In this document: piece by piece, positions 1 through 5,585 of the stretch | Layout: each line of letters opens with the position of its first letter | Numbering within the stretch: the stretch's first letter is position 1 | Assembly: GCA_029858755.1 (NCBI GenBank) | Contig: JAOUEK010000086.1 | Span: 1-7,408 of the forward strand | Direction: 5' to 3' | DNA length: 7,408 nt | Source of the DNA: Thermoleophilia bacterium | GTDB taxonomy: Bacteria; Actinomycetota; Thermoleophilia; Gaiellales; Gaiellaceae | Notes under the pieces: generated by a model | Database searches by the model: none | Told to the model about the DNA's origin: nothing | The model's input: only the letters and a program-made list of their open reading frames with translations | Program-made: the position numbers and the translations under genes

Positions 1-1164
1 GCCGCCGGTGTGCTTCCAGACGGCGCCTGCGACCCGCGGCTGGAGGTCGATCTGGGCTGGTCGCGGTTCCAGGCCGGCGAAGGCCCCGAGCGCGTCCTCT
101 CCGGCTTCCTCGACGCGGCGCAGCGCGCGGCTCGTGCGGGCGACCACGCCGGCGAGCTCGCCCTGCGCGTGGATCACGCGGCCTACGAGCTCGTCTACGA
201 GGGGACGACGGCGGCCGCGGATCGCGCTCGAGCACTCGCGGACGACGCGCGACAGGTGTTCGAGGCCTCCGGCGACGACTGGGGGCTGTCTGTCGTGTAC
301 TCGACGATCCTCATGGCCCAGGAGACGCAAGCGCAGCCGTGGGCGGACATCCTCGCGACCGCCGAGCGTATCGTCACCCACGCGCGCCGGGCGGGAGCGG
401 ACATGATCGCCCGCTTCGGGGAGAACAACTACGTGGCGGCCCAACAGGAAGGCGCGACACCGGTGAACGAGTGTCTCCGGTGGCTCGACGAGCACCCGCA
501 CCTCGAGCGGCAGAGCGTGCTGCCCCTGCGCTCGCGTTTCCTGGCCATGCTCGGCCGGTTCGACGAGGCGCGCGAGCTGCAGGCCCGCTCCGCCGAGCGA
601 CTCGCCGAGCTGGGCTCGATCAGGGGTCCGTTGATCCTCGCGCTTCGCCGCTATTACGTCTCGATGCTCGAGGGCGACTACCTGCTGGCCGAGGCCGCGG
701 GCCGTGAGATGTGCGAGCGCGTTCTCGCCACGGGAGAGCTCGGCAACTTCCTGGAGTTCTCCTCCATGCTCGCGCTCGCCTTGCTCGCGCTCGGCCGAGA
801 CGAGGAGGCAGACGAGTGGTTGGAGCGAGCACAGGCGGCTGCCCCGACCGGCGCTGTCAACCCACGCGTGCTGTGGCGACAGGCGAAGGCGAAGGTCCTC
901 GCGCGCCGCGGTGAGCACGCCGAGGCCGAGCAGGTGGCACGCGAGGCGGTCGCGATCGGCGACGGAGGAGACGCGCTCAACCTCCAGGCAGACGCGTACG
1001 CCGACCTCGCGGAAGTGCTCCTGCTGGCCGGGAAGCCGGATGGGGCGGCAGCGGCGCTCGAGCAGGCGCTCGACCGCTACGGGCGCAAGGGCAACCTCGT
1101 CTCGGCACAGCGCACGAGGGAGCGCCTCAGCGGCCTCTCGCGCACGGGCGCGACCGCCCGCTGA
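1..1164 (+). CDS. C-terminal part of a TPR-repeat signalling/regulatory ATPase (5'-truncated)
   Basis: The reading frame is open from the first base and ends at TGA 1162-1164, giving 387 visible residues. A GTG at 10-12 exists, but it lies inside what reads as continuous protein, so the true start is probably upstream of the window. The visible part is Ala/Leu/Glu/Arg-rich and made of paired helices with TPR-like spacing, for example around residues 175-200 (LAMLGRFDEARELQARSAE), 250-275 (LALLALGRDEEADEWLERA), 295-318 (ARRGEHAEAEQVAREAV) and 333-356 (LLLAGKPDGAAAALEQAL). The tail GRKGNLVSAQRTRERL resembles the end of actinobacterial proteins that join a class III adenylate/guanylate cyclase, an AAA ATPase and C-terminal TPRs. 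No LuxR-type helix-turn-helix follows the repeats. Cyclase and ATPase domains are not in the window, so that family assignment is inferred. The gene converges on the molybdenum hydroxylase operon and is probably unrelated to it. Confidence 0.75.
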   Translation, partial: AAGVLPDGACDPRLEVDLGWSRFQAGEGPERVLSGFLDAAQRAARAGDHAGELALRVDHAAYELVYEGTTAAADRARALADDARQVFEASGDDWGLSVVYSTILMAQETQAQPWADILATAERIVTHARRAGADMIARFGENNYVAAQQEGATPVNECLRWLDEHPHLERQSVLPLRSRFLAMLGRFDEARELQARSAERLAELGSIRGPLILALRRYYVSMLEGDYLLAEAAGREMCERVLATGELGNFLEFSSMLALALLALGRDEEADEWLERAQAAAPTGAVNPRVLWRQAKAKVLARRGEHAEAEQVAREAVAIGDGGDALNLQADAYADLAEVLLLAGKPDGAAAALEQALDRYGRKGNLVSAQRTRERLSGLSRTGATAR

Positions 1165-1182
1165 GGACGAGGGACACCGAGA

Positions 1183-1217
1183 CTCGAGCCTTGTGACGAT
1201 CAGTTACAAGGCTCGAG
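1183..1217. terminator. Hairpin between convergent genes, likely bidirectional terminator
   Basis: Arms 1183-1197 (CTCGAGCCTTGTGAC) and 1203-1217 (GTTACAAGGCTCGAG) pair over 15 positions, 14 Watson-Crick and one G-U-type wobble, around the 5-base loop GATCA. The stem starts 18 bases after the stop of the left gene and lies 34 bases beyond the stop of the convergent SRPBCC gene. Neither side has a T-run, as is common for terminators in high-GC actinobacteria. A second, weaker hairpin for the minus strand lies at 1233-1247 (6-bp stem with one wobble, 3-base loop), just after the SRPBCC stop. Confidence 0.7.
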
Positions 1218-1251
1218 ACGTGCTCCTCGAGGGCACCCTTCGGGCGCTGGA

Positions 1252-1722
1252 TCAGCCGTCGGGCGCGCCGGAGTCGCCCGCCGCAGCAGCCGTGACCTGC
1301 TGCTCGAGCGCGGCGAGCACGTTGCCGACCTGCTGGTTGACGATCGGCTGCAGGACGCGCTGCCCCATCGCCCCGACCGGCCCGGCGATCTTCACGTCGG
1401 CCTCCCAGGCCATCGACGTGTGGTCGCCTTCTCCGGTCAGCGTGAACTGGGTGGTCATGTTCATCATCGCGCCGACGCCCGTTCCCTTCGCGTTCAGCGA
1501 CGCGAACTCGGGCGGCCGCTCCTCGAGCTTCTCGAACTTCATCGTCATCTTCAGCCCGCCGAGGCCGAGCGGCACCTTCACCTTGGCCGTCCAGTGGCGG
1601 TCGTCGGTGATCTCGAAGCTCTCCACACCGGGCATCAGCCCGGCCATCTGCGCCGGGTCGTTGATCACGTTCCACACGACCTCGCGGGAGGCCGGCAGCT
1701 CCTTCGTCCCCTCGACTCTCAC
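1252..1722 (-). CDS. CoxG-like SRPBCC-fold protein (carbon monoxide dehydrogenase subunit G family)
   Basis: This 156-residue protein has the SRPBCC/CoxG pattern: an N-terminal strand, then VVWNVINDPAQMAGLMPGVESFE (residues 15-37), the central strands KVKVPLGLGGLKMTMKFE (47-64), and the C-terminal helix from about 111 to 145 (KIAGPVGAMGQRVLQPI onward) that closes the hydrophobic cavity. In aerobic CO dehydrogenase systems CoxG associates with the enzyme at the membrane, and recent work proposes that it carries menaquinone to it. The GTG start at 1720-1722 overlaps the stop of the molybdenum subunit as GTGA, with a GAGG motif (1733-1736) ten bases upstream, so translation is probably coupled. 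CoxG of Oligotropha is about 200 residues with a C-terminal membrane-anchoring tail. This protein ends about 11 residues after the helix (AAAAGDSGAPDG) and has no hydrophobic tail. Family is secure; its role with this hydroxylase is inferred. Confidence 0.88.
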   Translation of the reverse strand: MRVEGTKELPASREVVWNVINDPAQMAGLMPGVESFEITDDRHWTAKVKVPLGLGGLKMTMKFEKLEERPPEFASLNAKGTGVGAMMNMTTQFTLTGEGDHTSMAWEADVKIAGPVGAMGQRVLQPIVNQQVGNVLAALEQQVTAAAAGDSGAPDG

Positions 1723-4175
1723 CTGGATTTCACCTCGACGTTGGCCCGCGCCGGCCCGGGATTGCGAAGCATCTCCCAGACGCGGTGGTACGGGTTGTGG
1801 CTGTCATGGACGAACACGTCGTGGCCGCCGGAGCGCAGCGCGTCCTGCACGGCCGAGCAGATGCAGTGGATCGCGCCCCCGCCGCCCTCGCCCATGCCCT
1901 TCGCGCCGAGCGGCGTGAACGGCGACGGCGACTCGATGGCCGCGGTCTTGAGGGGCGGCATGTCCATCACGTGCGGCACGTGGTAGTCGTAGAAGTTGGG
2001 CGTGAGCAGGTTGCCCTCGTCGTCGTAGGCGAACGTCTCCCAGATCGCGGCGCCGATGCCGTGCGCGGTCGCGCCCATCACCTGGCCCTCGACGATCTTC
2101 GGGTTGATCCGCGTGCCGCAGTCGTCGACGGCGGCGTAGTCGACGATCTCGTAGGCGCCCGTCTCGGGGTCGACCTCGACCAGGCACGCATGGATCTGCG
2201 TCGCGTAGGTGAGCGTCAGGTTCCCGAACTTCCGCTCCTTGTCGGGCACCTGGAACGGCGGCCGGTAGACGAAGCGGCAGTTCATCGTGGGCGGGTCCTC
2301 GGGGAAGCCGGCGTTGTTCGCGTTCGGGATCGCGCCGAGCGCCATGAACGGGAGCGCCGCCTCCGGGTTGTCCTTGATGCGGGCGAAGCCGTCGGCGAGC
2401 TCGATGTCGTCGACCTCGCAGCCGAGCACCCAGGAGGCGAGCGTCTTCATCTGGCCTGCGAGCATCTCCGCGGCGCCCTTCACCGCCCCGAGGCCGGTGA
2501 CCGCGAACTGGCTCGCGTACGTACCGGAGAAGCCGGCGTGCGAGTTCCAGTACGTGTCGTGGCCCGCCCGTACCGTCACGGCGTCGACGTCGCAGCCGAG
2601 GATCCCCGCCACGACCTGGGCGGCGGTCGTCTCGTGGCCCTGCCCCTGCGGTGTCGTGCCCAGCGTGACCACGACCTCCCCGAAGATGTCGAGCTTCACC
2701 GTCGCCACCTCGTTGTTCCCCGAGAACTGCAGGTCGGGGTTCAGGAGCTGCGACTGTCCGAAGTTGTTGGTCCCGGAGTCGAGCGTGGAGCCGATGCCGA
2801 AGCCGAGGAGCTTCCCGCGGGAGGCGGCGTCGGCGCGCCGCGCCTCGAGTGAGTCGTGGCCGACGAGGTCGAGCGCGATGTCCAGGCAGCGGGCGTAGTC
2901 ACCCGAGTCGTAGACGCACCCGTTCGGCGTCTCGTACGGCATCTGCTCGGCCTTGATGTAGTTGCGCTTGCGGATCTCGACCGGGTCGAAGCCGAGCTCG
3001 GCGGCGACGATGTCGATCACGCGCTCCGTCAGCCACAGCTGCTGCATCCGCGAGTAGCCGCGGTTCGGGGACACGGGCGCCTTGTTGGTCATCACCTGCG
3101 TGAACTCGACGCTGATGTTCCGCCAGCCGTAGAGGCCGGGCACGACCTGCGACCAGATCACGCCGCCGAGCGGCTCGTAACGGAGGTACGCGCCTGCGTC
3201 GTCGAGGGCCTTGCAGCGCAGCCCGGTCAGCTCGCCGTCGGCGGTGACGGCGACCTCGACGTCGTGGAACCACCGCTCGTTGCCGTGCGACATCGACTGG
3301 TGGAACTCGGTGCGCCACTCGGTCCACTGGATCGGCCGGTTCAGCTTCCGGGCCAGCAGGCAGCAGGCGACGAGCTGGGGGTGCGAGGTGATCTTGTTGC
3401 CGAAGCCGCCGCCGATGTCCTGCGTGACCATGCGCAGCTTGTCGATGCCGACCCGCATCGCAGGCGCCATCATGATCACCGCGAAGCCCGGTAACTGGTT
3501 GTTGGTGGTCATCGTCCACTGCCCGGTGCCGCGGTTGAACTCGACGAGCGCGCCGTCGAGCTCGAGCGGCGTCGAGTTGAAGCGGTCGAAGTGGAGCTCG
3601 GAGATGCGCACGACGTGGTCGGCGCCCGCGAACGCCTCGTCCACGTCGCCCCACTCCCAGAGCCCGGTGTACGACATGTTCGTCCCGGCCTCCTCGTGGA
3701 GCAGCGGAGCGTCGTCGTCGAGCGCCTTGCGCGCGTCGACGATCACGTCCAGCGGCTCGTAGTCGACCATCACCAGCTCTGCCGCGTCGCGCGCCCGCTC
3801 GCGGGACTCTGCCACGACGGCGACGACCGGCTCGCCCAGGTACCGCGCACGGCCGACGGCGAGCGCGTAGTCCTTCACATGACCACCGGGCGGCGCCGCG
3901 ATCTGGAAGAACGGGTCCGTCTGCAGGGCAACCTCGTCCCCCGTCAGCGTCCCGTACACCCCGGGCAGCTCGAGCGCCGCCGAGACGTCGATGGAGGTGA
4001 TCCGGGCGTGCGCGTACGGCGAGCGCACGAAGTGCAGGTAGCCCATGTTGTGGCGCTTGACGTCGTCGAAGAAGACACCCTGGCCCTGCACCAGGCGGCT
4101 GTCCTCCTTGCGCGGGACGCTCTGTCCGATGAACCCCTTCTGGAGCGTCGTCTCCTGCGTCTCCGTCGCGCTCAC
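1719..4175 (-). CDS. Molybdenum hydroxylase large subunit (xanthine oxidase / CoxL family), substrate unknown
   Basis: An 818-residue molybdopterin-binding catalytic subunit (CoxL is about 809), which should hydroxylate or oxidise a substrate using water and pass electrons to the [2Fe-2S] and FAD subunits. The N-terminal a/b-hammerhead domain spans about residues 20-155 (SPYAHARITSID at 52-63, GEPVVAVVAES at 114-124). Cofactor motifs follow: GGGFGNK at 255-261, QGQGH at 510-514, GTYAS at 551-555, and GAKGMGEGG at 757-765 with the catalytic glutamate at 763. The loop that holds S-Cys-Cu in true CO dehydrogenase (AYxCSFR) reads PNRGYSR at 370-376, with Gly373 in place of Cys. It also differs from the form II AYRGAGR, so CO oxidation is unlikely. 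The frame stays open far upstream, but the GTG at 4173-4175 is chosen because it overlaps the preceding stop as GTGA and has GAAGGG (4185-4190) nine bases upstream. No signal peptide is seen; the complex is likely cytoplasmic. Confidence 0.95.
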   Translation of the reverse strand: MSATETQETTLQKGFIGQSVPRKEDSRLVQGQGVFFDDVKRHNMGYLHFVRSPYAHARITSIDVSAALELPGVYGTLTGDEVALQTDPFFQIAAPPGGHVKDYALAVGRARYLGEPVVAVVAESRERARDAAELVMVDYEPLDVIVDARKALDDDAPLLHEEAGTNMSYTGLWEWGDVDEAFAGADHVVRISELHFDRFNSTPLELDGALVEFNRGTGQWTMTTNNQLPGFAVIMMAPAMRVGIDKLRMVTQDIGGGFGNKITSHPQLVACCLLARKLNRPIQWTEWRTEFHQSMSHGNERWFHDVEVAVTADGELTGLRCKALDDAGAYLRYEPLGGVIWSQVVPGLYGWRNISVEFTQVMTNKAPVSPNRGYSRMQQLWLTERVIDIVAAELGFDPVEIRKRNYIKAEQMPYETPNGCVYDSGDYARCLDIALDLVGHDSLEARRADAASRGKLLGFGIGSTLDSGTNNFGQSQLLNPDLQFSGNNEVATVKLDIFGEVVVTLGTTPQGQGHETTAAQVVAGILGCDVDAVTVRAGHDTYWNSHAGFSGTYASQFAVTGLGAVKGAAEMLAGQMKTLASWVLGCEVDDIELADGFARIKDNPEAALPFMALGAIPNANNAGFPEDPPTMNCRFVYRPPFQVPDKERKFGNLTLTYATQIHACLVEVDPETGAYEIVDYAAVDDCGTRINPKIVEGQVMGATAHGIGAAIWETFAYDDEGNLLTPNFYDYHVPHVMDMPPLKTAAIESPSPFTPLGAKGMGEGGGGAIHCICSAVQDALRSGGHDVFVHDSHNPYHRVWEMLRNPGPARANVEVKSR

Positions 4176-4666
4176 GCCGCACCACCCTTCGCCGCCTCTT
4201 GCACAGCTTCCACGATGTTCCAGTAGCCGGTGCAGCGGCAGATGTTCCCCTGGAGGGCCACCTTGATCTCCTCCTCGCTCGGGCTCTGGTTCTGCTCGAG
4301 CAGCGCCGAGGCGCTCATCAGCATCCCCGGCGTGCAGTAGCCGCACTGCAGCGCATGGGCGGCCGAGAACGCCTGCTGCAGCGGGGTCAGCTCCCCGTCC
4401 GGGGCGAGACCCTCGACGGTCGTGATCCGCGTGCCCTGGGCCTGGACGGCGAGCATCATGCAGCTCTTCACCGGGACGCCGTCGACGTGGACGGTGCAGG
4501 CGCCGCAGTTCCCGGTGTCGCAGCCGATGTGCGTCCCCGTGAGGTCGAGGTCGTCGCGGATCAGGTGCACGAGCAGCCGTGACGAGGGGACTTCCAGCTC
4601 GACGGCCTCTCCGTTGATCTCGAGCGAGACGACGCTCGTTGCGGTCGGTGTCGCGGCCACGGTCAC
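4172..4666 (-). CDS. Molybdenum hydroxylase small subunit, two [2Fe-2S] clusters (CoxS-like)
   Basis: A 164-residue iron-sulfur subunit of normal length for the family (CoxS is about 166). The N-terminal plant-ferredoxin-type domain carries Cys49, Cys54, Cys57 and Cys69 in GCDTGNCGACTV...KSCMM, ligands of one cluster. The C-terminal helical domain carries Cys108 and Cys111 (QCGYCTPGM) and Cys143 and Cys145 (NICRCTGY), ligands of the cluster nearest the molybdenum cofactor. All eight ligands are present, so it should be functional in moving electrons from the molybdenum site to FAD. The GTG start at 4664-4666 overlaps the FAD subunit stop as GTGA; a second in-frame GTG at 4658-4660 is the alternative. 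GAGAG lies about nine bases upstream, so re-initiation after the FAD subunit probably contributes. Its own stop overlaps the large-subunit start in the same way. Confidence 0.96.
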   Translation of the reverse strand: MTVAATPTATSVVSLEINGEAVELEVPSSRLLVHLIRDDLDLTGTHIGCDTGNCGACTVHVDGVPVKSCMMLAVQAQGTRITTVEGLAPDGELTPLQQAFSAAHALQCGYCTPGMLMSASALLEQNQSPSEEEIKVALQGNICRCTGYWNIVEAVQEAAKGGAA

Positions 4667-5517
4667 CCCTTCGCTCTCTCGGCTGCCTGCAGGACGGCGC
4701 GCACGGCCGACACCTCGGCGAGCGCACGGCGATAGTCGGCGGAGGCGTGCACGTCGGAGGGAGGCTCGAGGGTGGCCCCCAGGCCCTCCGCGGCCGCCTT
4801 CACGGCGGACTGCGAGTAGTCGCCCCCGGCGAGCCGCTCCTCCATCGCGGTGGCGCGCACCGGCGTGCTCGACACGCACCCGATCACGACGCGCGCCCCC
4901 TCCGGCCCGACGGTGGCGGCGGCGCTGACCACGTACGTGCCGTGAGCGCCGAGCGTGAGCCCGGCCATCGCGTCACCGGTCCCCGGCTTCCGGGTCGGGA
5001 CCGAGACCTTCGTCAGCAGCTCGCCTTCGCCCACCGCGGTCATGTACACGCCGACGAAGAACTCGCCGGCGGGGACGACGCGCTCGCCGGCCGCGCCGCG
5101 CACGGTGAACGAGGCGTCGAGCGCCGAGAGCAGCGGCGGGAAGTGGTTGGTGGGGTCGCTGACGCAGACGTTGCCGCCGATCGTGCCGCGGTTCCGCACC
5201 TGGACGTCGGCGATCGTGGACGCGACCTCCGCCAGCACGGGGCGCGCGACCTCGACCTCCGACGACGCGGCGAGCGCGGTGCACGTGACCATCGCGCCGA
5301 TCTCGAGCGTCCCGCCGTCGGCCGAGAACGAGATCGTCCTCAGCTCGTCGAGGTCGGCGAGGTCGACGAGCACATCGGGCGAGGCGGCCCGGGCCTTCAT
5401 CACGTTGACGAGCGTCTGGCCCCCTGCGAGGGCACGTGCCCCATCGTGCTCGGTGAGGAGCGCGACTGCCTCCTCGATGGTGGACGGACGCGCGTACTCG
5501 ACCTCTCGAAGAAGCAT
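4663..5517 (-). CDS. Molybdenum hydroxylase medium subunit, FAD-binding (CoxM-like)
   Basis: A 284-residue flavoprotein subunit of the xanthine-oxidase family (CoxM is about 288), which takes electrons from the [2Fe-2S] subunit and delivers them to the final acceptor. Both FAD pyrophosphate-binding motifs of the vanillyl-alcohol-oxidase-type fold are visible: AGGQT at residues 31-35 and RNRGTIGGNV at 108-117. FFVGVYMTAVGEGELLTKVSVP (153-174) is the family's conserved central block. The C-terminal CO_deh_flav_C-type domain runs from about residue 180 to the end (IGCVSSTPVRATAMEERL at 212-229, then DYRRALAEVSAVRAV). The start is ATG 5515-5517, with GAGG (5527-5530) nine bases upstream. It is the first gene of the operon, 68 bp from the divergent oxidoreductase, so the operon promoter should lie in or just beyond that gap. 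The order FAD, Fe-S, Mo matches coxMSL. Confidence 0.95.
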   Translation of the reverse strand: MLLREVEYARPSTIEEAVALLTEHDGARALAGGQTLVNVMKARAASPDVLVDLADLDELRTISFSADGGTLEIGAMVTCTALAASSEVEVARPVLAEVASTIADVQVRNRGTIGGNVCVSDPTNHFPPLLSALDASFTVRGAAGERVVPAGEFFVGVYMTAVGEGELLTKVSVPTRKPGTGDAMAGLTLGAHGTYVVSAAATVGPEGARVVIGCVSSTPVRATAMEERLAGGDYSQSAVKAAAEGLGATLEPPSDVHASADYRRALAEVSAVRAVLQAAERAKG

Positions 5518-5526
5518 GTCCTGAAA

Positions 5527-5530
5527 CCTC
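5527..5530 (-). promoter_or_regulatory. Ribosome binding site of the hydroxylase operon's first gene
   Basis: GAGG on the minus strand sits nine bases before ATG 5517. It is the only standard Shine-Dalgarno spacing near this start and supports it. An AGGA closer to the ATG is too near to act alone. Confidence 0.6.
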
Positions 5531-5543
5531 GCAGACCGCTTGG

Positions 5544-5553
5544 TGACATGTCA
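5544..5553. promoter_or_regulatory. Perfect 10-bp palindrome in the divergent intergenic region, candidate operator
   Basis: TGACATGTCA reads identically on both strands. It lies 26 bases before the FAD subunit ATG and 32 bases before the oxidoreductase ATG, about the middle of the 68-bp gap. A dimeric repressor or activator bound here could control both directions. On the minus strand it overlaps a perfect -35 hexamer, TTGACA (5554 down to 5549). The element is short, and no regulator gene is present in the window, so function is inferred from position. Confidence 0.4.
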
Positions 5554-5554
5554 A
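5549..5554 (-). promoter_or_regulatory. Possible -35 box (TTGACA) for the hydroxylase operon
   Basis: TTGACA on the minus strand is an exact match to the housekeeping -35 consensus. At the expected 17-base spacing the -10 position reads CGAGGT (5531 down to 5526), a poor match, so a complete promoter cannot be shown. Overlap with the palindrome would fit repression or activator dependence. Confidence 0.25.
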
Positions 5555-5560
5555 GGAGGA
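5553..5560 (+). promoter_or_regulatory. Strong Shine-Dalgarno-like AAGGAGGA placed too far from the start it precedes
   Basis: AAGGAGGA is close to the ideal anti-16S pairing sequence but ends 25 bases before ATG 5586. The nearer ATG at 5573-5575 is spaced 12 bases from it but is out of frame with the oxidoreductase. No in-frame start codon lies between the motif and 5586. It may be a chance match, part of the control region, or a standby site. Confidence 0.3.
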
Positions 5561-5571
5561 TCCGCCCGCGA

Positions 5572-5577
5572 TATGCT
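5572..5577 (+). promoter_or_regulatory. Possible -10 box (TATGCT) for a leaderless oxidoreductase transcript
   Basis: TATGCT matches the TAnnnT actinobacterial -10 pattern and ends eight bases before the A of ATG 5586. Transcription could therefore start at or next to the start codon and give a leaderless mRNA, which is common in actinobacteria. No good -35 is seen at 16-19 bases upstream. Confidence 0.35.
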
Positions 5578-5585
5578 CGCCCTCG

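Noticed and set aside
10..12. GTG at 10 as the start of the first gene
   Set aside because: The frame is open to the window edge and the visible protein lacks the N-terminal domains expected of its family, so this is more likely an internal valine.
704..1918. 404-codon plus-strand frame crossing the end of the TPR gene, the terminator and the SRPBCC gene
   Set aside because: It is out of frame with two real genes, Ser/Arg/Pro-rich, and spans an intergenic hairpin, so it is a shadow frame.
1719..4175. Annotation of the operon as true aerobic CO dehydrogenase (coxL form I)
   Set aside because: The Cys-containing AYxCSFR copper loop is absent; the position reads PNRGYSR, so CO oxidation is not supported despite the matching subunit order and CoxG-like partner.
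1785..4226. Several long plus-strand frames (355, 212, 211 codons) antisense to the hydroxylase operon
   Set aside because: They are mirror frames of strongly conserved subunits, rich in Val/Arg/Asp/His from reverse-strand codon bias, without motifs or ribosome binding sites.
4176..4727. In-frame extension of the molybdenum subunit by 184 codons upstream of GTG 4175
   Set aside because: It overlaps the [2Fe-2S] subunit, whose eight cysteine ligands are intact in another frame. The extension is Arg/Gly/Pro-rich with no family similarity, as expected of a GC-rich shadow frame.
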